In this document: in pieces, positions 17,195 to 26,600 of the stretch
Numbering within the stretch: the stretch's first letter is position 1
How the letters are laid out: every line of letters starts with the position of its first letter
Assembly (NCBI GenBank): GCA_015523465.1
Contig: WAKF01000077.1
Location: forward strand, 1 to 64,000
Length of the DNA stretch: 64,000 bases
From: Aeropyrum sp.
GTDB lineage: Archaea; Thermoproteota; Thermoprotei_A; Sulfolobales; Acidilobaceae
Reading direction: 5' to 3'
Notes under the pieces: model-generated
Told to the model about the DNA's origin: nothing
Databases searched by the model: none
The model's input: only the letters and a program-made list of their open reading frames with translations
Made by a program: the position numbers and the translations under genes

Positions 17195-19202
17195 CCACGC
17201 TCCCTTTAGACCCCGGGGGGAGGTAGAGGGTTGAGTCCTTAAAGACCACTAGCGCAGGGCCTTCAACAGAGTCCCCAGGACCGAGAGCCTCAGCTTTATA
17301 CAGTGTAGCATCAACCCACTCTCCCGAAAGGTATATCCTAATGGAGCGTGTAGGACCTCCTCCGCCCCCACTACCTTTCTTTTTGAGGAGGGAAAGAGGC
17401 TTCTCAGTAACTCCTATAGCCTCTACCCTAGCGGCTGCAATTTCCACGGGATCCTCGGGACTGTAGAAGCCATATCTGCTTTCGAAGAGGGTTTCGAATA
17501 AGCTCCTAGCTTCCCCGAGCCCTCTATAAGGAATCTCGATCGATTCTAGCTGCCCCTTATACCTCATTTCAAGGCTTCTTGCCAAGACAACCCTATCCTT
17601 TTCGACACCCATAGAGTCCATAGCCTCCAAGGCCTCAGCCTCTAGGCCCGCGAACACCTCGTCTAGATACTCTTCCGATACCTCATCCAACTCCATGTTT
17701 ATGGGGGCTACTAGAATCTTCTTGTAGTCGCTGAGCAATAGGCCTAGAGCGGAGAAAACCCCTGGATATGGAGGCACTATGACTTCTCTCACACCGACCT
17801 CCCTCGCTATATCGACAGCGTGTAGGGGGCCTGCACCGCCGAAGGCCACCATAGACATCTCTGAGGGGTCAAGCCCTCTCTCTACAGTGACGAGCCTTAC
17901 AGCCCTAGCCATGACTGTATTGGCAAGGTCTACTACGGCCTGCGCTGCCTCGAAGGGGGATGTGAAGCCGGCCTTCCTCGCAAGGGACTCTAGGGCCTTG
18001 ATAGCTAGCTCCCTAGAGATCTTTACAAGACCGCCTGCAAGCTCCTCAGGCAGCCTACCTAGGACTGCGTTGGCATCGGTTATAGTAGGCTCGCTCCCGC
18101 CCCTACCATAGCAGGCGGGGCCGGGATCTGCTCCGGCGCTAAGAGGACCTATCCTTAAGGCACCGCCCCTATCCACCCAGGCGATAGTCCCGCCGCCAGC
18201 ACTAACCTCAGCCAGGTCTATGAAAGGGTACCTCACAGGGTACCCGCTACCCCTAACAAGCCTCCCCATGTGAACCTTACCCCCGACCTCGTAGACCTCG
18301 GTATAGTATGGTCTCCCGTTAACCACGCTACCAGCCTTGGCAGTCGTACCTCCCATGTCGAAGGATACGACGTTTTCAACACCTAGGAGGCGGGAGTAGG
18401 TTGCAGAGGCTACTACCCCAGCGGCAGGCCCGCTCTCAATGAAGGCTGCTGGCACCCTCAACGCTTCTTCAGGGGTAGCTAAGCCTCCATCACTCTTCAT
18501 GACTAGTAGCTTACCGTGGAAACCCCTAGACTCCAGCGACCTCCTAAGAGCCTCTATATACTGTGATAGGAGGGGCTTGAGGACTGCGTTTACCACAGTA
18601 GTGCTAGTCCTCTCGTACTCTCCAGGCCTGGGATCAACATCGCTACTCAAAACTACCTGAGCCTGAGGACACTCATCTCGAATAGCCTCGGCAACCATTA
18701 TTTCATGCCGGGGATTAGCATAGCTGTGTAAGAGCGATACGGCGAATACCACGTTATCTCCACACTCCCTCCCAGCAACAGTTCTAACGTACCTTATGTC
18801 GAGGGCCTCGACCTCTTCACCCCTATAGTTGAGCCTCCCAGGTACTCCATACCTCAAGGTCCTCGGCACTAGAGGCTCAGGCTTATTAAAGTAGGGGTCG
18901 TATAGGCTAGGCCTATTCTGCCTCCCAATCTCTATCACATCCTCGAATCCCTGGTTAGTAAGGAGGACGACTTTAGGCTTCTCCAAATGAACTTGACCGA
19001 AGAGTAGGTTTGTGCCTAGCGTAGTGGCTGTAACAAGCTCCCTTAGCTGCCGTAAATCGGCGTTGACATTATCGAGCGCCTCCACTACACTCTTCCAAGG
19101 CTCCCTAGGCCTTGTTAGGACCTTAGAGATCCTAATCCCACCTCTATCAACATAGACTACGTCTGTGAACGTACCTCCAACGTCAACTCCAGCCCGAGGC
19201 AA
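17163..19202 (-). CDS. hyuA: Hydantoinase A/5-oxoprolinase, HyuA-type subunit
   Basis: The 679-residue ATP-binding subunit starts at TTG with [16 protein letters not shown], the phosphate-1 motif of the actin/HSP70-like fold. Other family blocks are [57 protein letters not shown] and [16 protein letters not shown]. It phosphorylates the substrate ring so that HyuB can open it. A TAACCCcGGGTTA inverted repeat sits 8-20 bp before the start. It overlaps HyuB and follows the enoyl-CoA hydratase by about 90 bp, so it probably has its own promoter. Confidence 0.93.
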   Translation of the reverse strand: MPRAGVDVGGTFTDVVYVDRGGIRISKVLTRPREPWKSVVEALDNVNADLRQLRELVTATTLGTNLLFGQVHLEKPKVVLLTNQGFEDVIEIGRQNRPSLYDPYFNKPEPLVPRTLRYGVPGRLNYRGEEVEALDIRYVRTVAGRECGDNVVFAVSLLHSYANPRHEIMVAEAIRDECPQAQVVLSSDVDPRPGEYERTSTTVVNAVLKPLLSQYIEALRRSLESRGFHGKLLVMKSDGGLATPEEALRVPAAFIESGPAAGVVASATYSRLLGVENVVSFDMGGTTAKAGSVVNGRPYYTEVYEVGGKVHMGRLVRGSGYPVRYPFIDLAEVSAGGGTIAWVDRGGALRIGPLSAGADPGPACYGRGGSEPTITDANAVLGRLPEELAGGLVKISRELAIKALESLARKAGFTSPFEAAQAVVDLANTVMARAVRLVTVERGLDPSEMSMVAFGGAGPLHAVDIAREVGVREVIVPPYPGVFSALGLLLSDYKKILVAPINMELDEVSEEYLDEVFAGLEAEALEAMDSMGVEKDRVVLARSLEMRYKGQLESIEIPYRGLGEARSLFETLFESRYGFYSPEDPVEIAAARVEAIGVTEKPLSLLKKKGSGGGGGPTRSIRIYLSGEWVDATLYKAEALGPGDSVEGPALVVFKDSTLYLPPGSKGSVGDYGEIRVKV

Positions 19203-19290
19203 AACCCTGCTAACCCCGGGTTAAAATCCGTAGAACATTCTCTCTAATCAGCCTTTCCATAGCCCCCCAAAGGCCTTAAGCTCTATCCTG

Positions 19291-20022
19291 CTACCTCAGC
19301 TTCTTCTCGAGGAACAGCCTCATCCTCTCCTTAGCCTCACCCCCGAGGACAAGACTCTCTAGCGACCTGAGTAGCGTGAGGGCTTCCCCCACCCCCTGAA
19401 GGCTAGCAGCTTTAATTATACTCAGCGCCTGCTGCGGCACCCTCGAAAGCTCCCGAGCAACGTCCAAAGCTCGAGGAAGGGGATCGCCGTCAACCACCTC
19501 ATCCACTATACCCAGAGCCATAGCCTCCTCGGCGCTGAATAGCCTCCCGCTCAACGCTAGAGTCCTAGCCCTCTTACCTCCAAGCTGTAATAGGCCTACC
19601 GTGAGCAGCAGGGGCGGGACTAAGCCTATCCTAGACTCGGGGAAGCCTATCAAGGCGCCCTTATAGGCTACAACATAGTCCATAAGCAGTAGGACCTCGG
19701 CCCCGCCACCTACAGCCACTCCATTGACAGCAGCTACGACAGGCCTCCGGCAGGCGGCGAGAGCAGTAACAGCTTTCTCTAGAGAGTGGAAGAACCTTGA
19801 AGCCTCGATAGGGTCCTGTAGCCCGTGCATCTCACCTATGTCATCGCCCGAGCTGAAAGCCCTCCCAGCACCAGTAACGACTATTGCGGAAGCGCTCCTA
19901 CACGCTTTATTGAGGGCTTCAGCTAGGCTAAGCCACATGCCCGATGTCATGGCATTAAGCTTTTCAGGCCTGCTAAGCCGTAAGAGTGTGAGTCCGTCAA
20001 GCTCTTCATAGGCTACGCTCAA
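19291..20022 (-). CDS. Enoyl-CoA hydratase/isomerase family protein
   Basis: The 243-residue crotonase-fold enzyme is near the usual 255-residue length. It shows SRPEKLNAMTSGMW, the oxyanion-hole segments GAGRAFSSGDDI and AAVNGVAVGGGAEVLLLMDYVVA, and GFPESRIGLVPPLLL, plus the later LFSAEEAMALGIVDEVV. The likely reaction is hydration or isomerisation of enoyl-CoA in acid oxidation. A glutamate sits in the GGGAE position. In the usual second-glutamate segment the reading is FPESRIGLVPP, so both acids seem present. It fits with the acyl-CoA synthetase, acyl-CoA dehydrogenase and ETF genes in the window. Substrate unknown. Confidence 0.88.
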   Translation of the reverse strand: MSVAYEELDGLTLLRLSRPEKLNAMTSGMWLSLAEALNKACRSASAIVVTGAGRAFSSGDDIGEMHGLQDPIEASRFFHSLEKAVTALAACRRPVVAAVNGVAVGGGAEVLLLMDYVVAYKGALIGFPESRIGLVPPLLLTVGLLQLGGKRARTLALSGRLFSAEEAMALGIVDEVVDGDPLPRALDVARELSRVPQQALSIIKAASLQGVGEALTLLRSLESLVLGGEAKERMRLFLEKKLR

Positions 20023-20077
20023 AGCTACCAGCCGGTTAGTGGGGGTGGAGAAGAGGGGATTTCTAGGGGTGAGGGGG

Positions 20078-21241
20078 CTAGAACTTTACAAGCTCGGGGA
20101 ACGGTATCTCTAGCTCTTCCAGCACGCCGGAGAACCTGCCTATACCTTCCATCACCAGGCTCACTATCTCCTCGTCCCTTAGCCCCCGACTCCTAAGGTA
20201 GAAGAGTATGTCCTCTCCGAGGCTAGCCACTGCAGCCGAGTGCCCGGCCTTAGTGACCTCTCCAGTATGGATCTCTAGGACCGGGACCGCGTATCCCTTG
20301 CCCTTCTCGCTGAGTAGGAAAACGTAGCTCTCAACCTCGGAGCTAGCCCACCTAGCACTCTCCCCTAGCATTGCAACGCCTCTCTGAGCCAGGTAGCCGT
20401 CCCCTATAACCACGCCCCTGCTCCTTACAACACCCTCGCTCTCCGGGCCGTAGTGGAGGGCGCTCAGTATAAAGTCTGTGGCTGTGGAGGGCCTGGCTAT
20501 GTTGCTAGCCCTGCTCTCTAGCTTAGCCAGTCTACCTTTAACGAGGTTGTCTTCTTGGAGCCTAGTCATCCTACCGCCGGACACTAGGAACCTCTGGTCG
20601 ACTTCGGCTTGCTCTCCTATCTCAGTAGCCTTGAGCAGGTAGACGGCGTGTTCACGCTTGTGGAGGGCTAGTGTTACTAGTTTAACCTTAGCCCTAGGTC
20701 CTACCCTCGTCTCCACAACTACAGTCTTCAAGGCCCGGGAGGACCCCGCGTAGTCAACGTATATGATCTCGCCGCTAGCACCCTCCCCAACATCGAATAG
20801 TATATGGTGCCCCGTGTAACCGTCGCCTCCAAGACTAACCACTACTAACCTACCAAACTCGGCTCCAGGGTCTACGGTAACCCTAACGCCCAGATTCCAC
20901 CTCCAAGCGTGGTATGCCTGCATCTTGTTAGCGACTTTAATGAGGCTCCAAGGCTGCAATCCGTCCCCCAGGTTTGCAGGATCTATAGCTTCAACCTCAA
21001 CTGAAGGAGGTATGTGTCCTTCCAGCCTAACACTAGTCCCAACATAGACTCTAGGCGCTTCAGGCAAACTTAGAAAGCCTGGTAGAGCGTCCTCCGTGCT
21101 TGAATACTCCAGGTCGAAGAGTTCCTGGTACACCTTCCAGTTCGTATAGTACCTTACTGTAGGCGTGTCCGCTATGGGCTGGAAGGGGAGGGTCTCGAGG
21201 AGCCTACGGTATTCCTCTCTAGCAGGCGCCACCGCCACCAC
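20078..21241 (-). CDS. sufD: Fe-S cluster assembly protein SufD
   Basis: The 387-residue SufB/SufD-family beta-helix protein is shorter than SufB and lacks its extra N-terminal domain. The C-terminal part HTGEVTKAGHSAAVASLGEDILFYLRSRGL matches the family block where SufD keeps a histidine at the SufB-SufD interface. SufD forms the SufBC2D scaffold on which a [4Fe-4S] cluster is built. It starts 29 nt after the sufB stop, with CTCCAAAAG on the plus strand reading as a CTTTTGGAGG ribosome site. It is the last gene of the suf cluster. Confidence 0.88.
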   Translation of the reverse strand: MVAVAPAREEYRRLLETLPFQPIADTPTVRYYTNWKVYQELFDLEYSSTEDALPGFLSLPEAPRVYVGTSVRLEGHIPPSVEVEAIDPANLGDGLQPWSLIKVANKMQAYHAWRWNLGVRVTVDPGAEFGRLVVVSLGGDGYTGHHILFDVGEGASGEIIYVDYAGSSRALKTVVVETRVGPRAKVKLVTLALHKREHAVYLLKATEIGEQAEVDQRFLVSGGRMTRLQEDNLVKGRLAKLESRASNIARPSTATDFILSALHYGPESEGVVRSRGVVIGDGYLAQRGVAMLGESARWASSEVESYVFLLSEKGKGYAVPVLEIHTGEVTKAGHSAAVASLGEDILFYLRSRGLRDEEIVSLVMEGIGRFSGVLEELEIPFPELVKF

Positions 21242-21270
21242 TACACACCTCCAAAAGAAGTTGTGAGGGG

Positions 21271-22701
21271 CTAGCCAAAGGCTCCATACTCGCTAAACTC
21301 TAGTTGTACCACCTTAGTGAGCACAGTGGCGTACTCGAATGGGAGCTCTCTCAGCACGTCCTCCAGGAATCCGAGCACTATCAGGCTCTTAGCCTCATCC
21401 TCGGTAAGCCCTCTGCTAGTTAGGTAGAAGAGCTGCTCCTCCGTTAGTCTGCCTGTGGTGGCCTCGTGGTTTACGCTGGCTGTAGGCTCGTCTACCTGGT
21501 TGTGTGGGTATGTGTGGGCCTTGCTCTTATCGTCTAGTATGAGCGACTCGCACTCCACGTTAGCGGTAGCGTTCCTAGCACCCCTCACTACCCTCACGAT
21601 CCCCCGGTAGACGTTTATGCCTCCGTCAGCGCTTATCGTCTTGTTAATGATCTGGCTCCTAGTGTTCCTGCCTACGTGTATAACCTTGCTCCCGCTATCC
21701 TTCAAGTAGGGTCCTTTAGCTATCGTGACGACAGCGCTCCTAGTAGCGCTGTTATCGCCTCTCAGCACAGTGCTGGGGTAGACGTAGGTTAGCTTGCTCC
21801 CAATACTACCCTCAACCCAGTCAACCCTAGCGCCCTCCTCTGCTATAGCCCTCTTATTGTTCAAGTTAATCACGTCCTTACTCCAGTTTTGCACTGTTAT
21901 TATCTTGACGGTAGCGTTTCTGTGAGCATATGCCTCGACCATGCCATCGTGGAAGCTAAACCTAGAGAGCCTCGGGGCACTGCAGCCCTCAATCCACTCC
22001 ACGTAGGCGCCCTCATCAGCTATGATAAGGCTATGCTCGAACTGGCCCTCACCGCTCCTACCTATCAGGAAAAAGCTCTCTATAGGCTCTCTAATCTTCA
22101 CGCCCGGCGGGACGTAGATGAAGGTGCCGCCACTCCACAGAGCCCCGTGTAGGGCTGCAAACTTGTGGTCGCTTGGCGGGAATATCCTCATAAAGTACCT
22201 CTTCACAAGGTCCGGGTACTTTTGCACAGCCTCCTCCATAGGCAGGACTATAACGCCCTTCTCCTCAAGGTACTTCTTGATCCTAGCGTAGACCGTCTCA
22301 CTGTCAAACACGCCCACCAGGCCCGCAAGGAACCTGGCCTCCAGCTCGGGCAAGCCTAGCCTCTCATAGTATTCTCTTATCTCCTTGGGTAGCTCATCCC
22401 AGCTAGCAGCCCTCTCAGTCTCAGGCTTAGCGTAGTATACCATCTCGTCTAGGTCTAGAACCTCGATCCCGGTAAGCCACTTAGGCCAAGGAAGCTTGTA
22501 GAACAGCTCCAGGCTCCTAAGCCTAAGCCTTCTCATCCAGTCAGGCTCCTTCTTAATCCTGCTTATCTCCTCAACCATGCTCCTCGTAATCTTACCCCTA
22601 ATCTCCACTTCAGTGCGTATAGGCCTCTCCCTCCCCAATAGCTGCTCTGCCAAGTCTACATCCTTGAGGAGTTCTTTCTTGAGTTCGGCCATGTCGCCCA
22701 T
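21271..22701 (-). CDS. sufB: Fe-S cluster assembly scaffold SufB
   Basis: This is a 476-residue scaffold from ATG 22701, which I chose because GGAGGTG ends 8 nt before it; the track starts three codons earlier at GTG. Blocks typical of SufB are FPPSDHKFAALHGALWSGGTFIYVPPGV, FEHSLIIADEGAYVEWIEGCSAP (with the Cys considered a persulfide acceptor), NRRSQIINKTIS-like TRSQIINKTISADGG and the end HEATTGRLTEEQLFYLTSRGL. With SufC and SufD it assembles Fe-S clusters. The 16-bp palindrome just upstream is almost the same as one before sufC, so the gene likely has its own regulated promoter even though sufC is only about 50 bp away. Confidence 0.95.
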   Translation of the reverse strand: MGDMAELKKELLKDVDLAEQLLGRERPIRTEVEIRGKITRSMVEEISRIKKEPDWMRRLRLRSLELFYKLPWPKWLTGIEVLDLDEMVYYAKPETERAASWDELPKEIREYYERLGLPELEARFLAGLVGVFDSETVYARIKKYLEEKGVIVLPMEEAVQKYPDLVKRYFMRIFPPSDHKFAALHGALWSGGTFIYVPPGVKIREPIESFFLIGRSGEGQFEHSLIIADEGAYVEWIEGCSAPRLSRFSFHDGMVEAYAHRNATVKIITVQNWSKDVINLNNKRAIAEEGARVDWVEGSIGSKLTYVYPSTVLRGDNSATRSAVVTIAKGPYLKDSGSKVIHVGRNTRSQIINKTISADGGINVYRGIVRVVRGARNATANVECESLILDDKSKAHTYPHNQVDEPTASVNHEATTGRLTEEQLFYLTSRGLTEDEAKSLIVLGFLEDVLRELPFEYATVLTKVVQLEFSEYGAFG

Positions 22702-22717
22702 AAGCCCCACACCTCCC

Positions 22718-22733
22718 TTTAACCCACGTTAAA
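22718..22733. promoter_or_regulatory. Palindrome TTTAACCCACGTTAAA before sufB
   Basis: This 16-bp inverted repeat (arms TTTAAC/GTTAAA) lies in the sufC-sufB spacer, 16 bp before the sufB ATG and next to its ribosome site. It differs by one base from the element before sufC. The position near the expected transcription start fits a repressor site. Confidence 0.5.
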
Positions 22734-22751
22734 CATATGCGCTAGGGGGGC

Positions 22752-23528
22752 TTAAGCGCTAATACTACCTTTCTCCTTAGCCAGCTTAGCCTTCAAGTAG
22801 GCGTATCCCTTCTCCTCCACGAGCTGGGCTAGCTCTGGGCCGCCCGTAGCGGCTACCCTACCATCTAGTAGCACAGTAACCCTGTCAGGCTTGACGTAGC
22901 CTAGTAGCCTCGCGTAGTGAGTTATCAGTAGCACGCCCTTACCTGACTCCTTAAGGCTCCTTATATAGTCAGCTACAATCCTAAGCCCGTCTATATCTAA
23001 GCCCGAATCGGGCTCGTCGAATATCACTATCTTTGGCTCGAATAGGATGGCCTGCATTATCTCGCTCCTCTTCTTCTCTCCCCCGCTAAACCCAACGTTA
23101 ACCTCCCTCTGCAGTATCTCCTTGGGGAGCCCCAGCTTAGTGGCAACCTCGTACATGCGCTTGATAACCTTGGGGTCCTTAGGCCTAGTCAGGTCCTGGG
23201 CTCCCAGCCTCTTATTAGTATACGTTATTATGAGGCTACTCAGCCTCACTCCGGGAACCTGAGGGGGGTCCTGTTGGGCGAGGAAGAGCCCTTTAAGGGC
23301 CCTCTCCTCCGGTGGCAGGTCCTTAATGCTCTCTCCATCCAATAGTATATCTCCCTCTAGCACCTCGTAGATCTCCCTCCCCATTATCACATAAGCGAGG
23401 CTACTCTTACCGCTACCATTAGGCCCCATAATAACGTGGATCTCGCCATAGTCAACCTTCAAGTTGACATTCCTAAGTACGACCTTATCCCCGACCTTAG
23501 CCGTGAGATTAACAACCTCGAGGCCCAT
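22752..23528 (-). CDS. sufC: Fe-S cluster assembly ATPase SufC
   Basis: This ABC-type ATPase of 258 residues has Walker A GPNGSGKSSLAYVIMG, Q-loop FLAQQDPPQVPGV, ABC signature VGFSGGEKKRSEIMQ, Walker B KIVIFDEPDSGLDIDG and switch histidine LLITHYARLL. The GGEKKRxE signature is the mark of SufC. It is soluble and drives shape changes of the SufB-SufD scaffold. The track ORF begins 19 codons earlier, but ATG 23528 has GGGGGATC just upstream and begins with MGLEVVNLTAKV as family members do. A GGTATATTAG TATA element near 23575 and the palindrome at 23541-23556 lie in the longer ORF's first codons, which supports the shorter form. Confidence 0.95.
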   Translation of the reverse strand: MGLEVVNLTAKVGDKVVLRNVNLKVDYGEIHVIMGPNGSGKSSLAYVIMGREIYEVLEGDILLDGESIKDLPPEERALKGLFLAQQDPPQVPGVRLSSLIITYTNKRLGAQDLTRPKDPKVIKRMYEVATKLGLPKEILQREVNVGFSGGEKKRSEIMQAILFEPKIVIFDEPDSGLDIDGLRIVADYIRSLKESGKGVLLITHYARLLGYVKPDRVTVLLDGRVAATGGPELAQLVEEKGYAYLKAKLAKEKGSISA

Positions 23529-23540
23529 GAAAGATCCCCC

Positions 23541-23556
23541 TTTAACCCAGGTTAAA
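23541..23556. promoter_or_regulatory. Palindrome TTTAACCCAGGTTAAA before sufC
   Basis: This is a perfect 7-2-7 inverted repeat, TTTAACC-CA-GGTTAAA, 12 bp before the chosen sufC ATG and about 25 bp after a TATATTA element, so it should cover the transcription start. Including the preceding CCC, 18 of 19 bases match the element before sufB. Confidence 0.55.
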
Positions 23557-23660
23557 GGTGGAGTGGCGAGGCTAATATACCTCACAGGCCCAACGAGATT
23601 TGAAGAATCAAAAAAATTTAATTGCTATCATATTACAGCGAGTTATACCAGCAAGACTCC

Positions 23661-26600
23661 CTAGCCTTCCCCGCTTCCCATCCTCTTCCTAGCCTCTTCG
23701 ATTAGGTCCTCTGCCTCCTCTATCAACTTCTTAGCCTCCTCCACTAGCTGTTTAGCCCTCTCAACATCACCGGCCTGAAGAGCTCCCTCAGCCTCTCCAA
23801 GCTTCTGCATGGCGTCAGCGAGCTTCTGCATAGCCTCTTCTAGGAGCTTCTGAGCCTCATGGTCACCCTTCCTCCTAGCATCCCTTAGCAGCTCTCTAGC
23901 CTCCTCCATCAGGCTCTCGGCTTTCTCTCTCAGCTCTTCTATAGTCTTCGTCAGCTCGTCTTCAACAGACTCCTCCAGCGCCTTCTCGGCCTCTTCTATG
24001 ATCTTCTCGGCCTCCTCCACCATAGCCTTAGCCTCCTCCAGCTTCTCCTTAGCCTTCTCGTAGTCACCATTCTCCAATGCGTCCTTAGCCTCTTTCAGAG
24101 CCTCCATAGCCTCCTTTAGAAGGTCCATAGCCTCTCTCAGCCGCTCCGCGATGTCGCTTCTCCCCTTCTCCTCGGCCTTCCTTAGTAGTTCTGCGGCCTT
24201 CTCCATCAACTCCCTAGCCTCTTCCATTAGCTCTTCTATAGCCTTCGCAAGATCCTTTACAGCCTCTTCCAGCCTCATTCTAGCCTCCTCTAAGAGCCTC
24301 TCAGCCTGGTCTAGTAGCTCGTCTGCAGCCTCCACTAGCTGTTTAGCCCTCTCAACATCGCCATCTTCTAGGGCGGCTCTCGCCTCTTCCAAGTTATCTT
24401 CAGCCTTGCCAATAAACTCTAGAGCCTTACTGGCTAGCTCTTCCGCGACGCTGTCGCCAGCGTCCCTCGCAGCCTGTAGGACATCTTCGGCTTCCTTCCT
24501 CAGATTCTCAGCCTTCCTCGACAGCTCCTCGATCTCCTTCTTAACATCCTCAACCCTCTCCCTATGCTCTCTTAAAGCCTCCTCAGCCCTCTCTAGCATG
24601 TCATCCGCCTTCGACACCATCTCCTCGGCAGCGCGGATCATACTCCAAGCCCCGTCATAATCCCCATTCTCAGCGGCTTCCAACGCATCCTCCAGCATCC
24701 CCTCGGCCTCATCGAGCATCTCAACAGCCTTCTCCACGAGCCTCAGAGCCTCCTCAGCACCAGCCTTCTCAGCCTCCTCCCTGATCTCCCCGGCCTTCTC
24801 CCTAAGCTCGCTTATCCTCTCCCTAACCTCCCGAACCTTCTCCTCAACCTCCCTAAGCTTCTCCGCCTCGCTTATCTTCTCTCTAGCCTCCTCAACCAGC
24901 TTCTCCGCCCTGTCTAGGAGCTTCTCCGCCTCTTCGAGAAGCTTCTCCGCCCTCCCCCTATCACCTTCATCAAGGGCCTTAAGAGCCTCCTCTACCAAGC
25001 CTTCTACCTCCTCTAGCGTAGACAGAGCCTCTTCAAGTAGGTCTACGGCCTCGCTAGCACCAGCATTCCTAGCCTCATCTAAGAGCCTCTCAGCCTCGAC
25101 CCGCAGCCTCTCAGCTTCACCCTTAATCTCGGCGGCTTTCCTCTTCAGCCTATCCTTCTCCTCCTCCACCGCCTCCTCAAGCAGATACTTGGCTTTAGCT
25201 AGCATCTTCTTAGCCTCAGCCAGCGCCTTCATAGCCTCCTCCAAGCTCTTAGCCGCAGAGTCTAGGTCGCCAGAGTCTAGGTAAGACGAGGCCTCTTCAG
25301 CCAGGCTAATAGCCTCCTCCGCGAGCCTTACAGCCTCCTCCGCAGCATCCACCGCATCGCTAGCTCCAATCTCCTCGGCCTCGGCCTTCACCTCGAGGGC
25401 TTCACTCCTCACTTCCTCAGCTTCCTCCATAACCTCCCTTATAGCCTCTCTCAGAGCCCCAGCCTTCTCCGCCCTCTCTTCTAACATCATCTCAGCTTCC
25501 TCCATCATCTTGGCAGCCTCCTCGACTAGACTCCTCGCCTCCTCGATGTACCCTCTAGCCACGTCTATAGAGCCCTCCTTCACTGCAGCCTCAGCATTAT
25601 CGAGAACCTCCTCAGCCCTATCCAGCAAGCCTAAGGCCTCTTCCACTAGCCTTTTAACATCGCCGTCAACTCCCTCCTCCTCCAGCTCCTTTAACAAGTC
25701 CTTTGCCTCCTCTCTCAGCTCTCTCACGGCCTCCCTTAGCTCCTCTATAGAGTTTAGGACCTCCTCGGCTTTCTCAGCTTTCACACCCTTAACCTCGATC
25801 TGGGCTGCCAGCACGGCCTCCCTTGCCTCGTCTATGAGGCGGAGAGCCTCTACGGCCTTCTCTAGAGCCTGACTCGTGTTACCATTATCAAGGGCTTGCC
25901 TAGCTTCGTCGAGCAACTGGTTAGCCTGGGACAATGCATCCCTAGCCTCCCGTAGGAGTTCCAGAACCCCCTCATCGCCTAGGTCTCTGGCAGCGGCTTC
26001 CAGCTCCTCTACCTCCTTCAATAGCCTCTCTAGAGCGGCCTCTGCAAACGCTATAACAGGCTCAGGGCTTCCAGCCTCCTCTATGAGACTATACACCTCC
26101 TCTCTAGCCTCCTCAACAAGCACCTCAGCCCTCTCAACTAAACCCTTAGCTTCGCCAACCTTACCCTGAGCTAGGACCTCCAGAGCCGTATCCATCATCT
26201 CAACAGCCTTCTCCAGCTTAGCTAGGGCACCCTGAAGCCTCCCCTTGACATCCTGAGGAGCGTCCTCTAACGCTGTGGAGGCTAGATTCGAGAGTTCTAG
26301 GGCGTAGGTCCTGAGGGCTGCAGCCTTCTCTGATACCTCTATAGCCTCCATTGCAGCGCCCATCCTAGCCTCACGATAGGCTTCTAGTGCAAGCTCGTAA
26401 GCGTCTCTAGCAATGCTATAAGCTTCCCTAGCAAGCTCTAAGGCCTCCCCGGGCCTACCCTCCTCGAGGGCCTTCACCGCCTCCTCTAGGATGGACTTAG
26501 CCCTCTCTAATAAGTTCCTAGCCTCCGTTATGGCCTCAGAAGCCTCCCCGCCCTCTATAACTTCCTCAGCCCTCTTTAACGCCTCGAGGGCCTTCTCAAG

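Noticed and set aside
19211-19225. Treating the TAACCCCGGGTTA repeat before hyuA as the same operator as the suf sites
   Set aside because: The arms are similar but spacing and length differ; listed only as a loose likeness.
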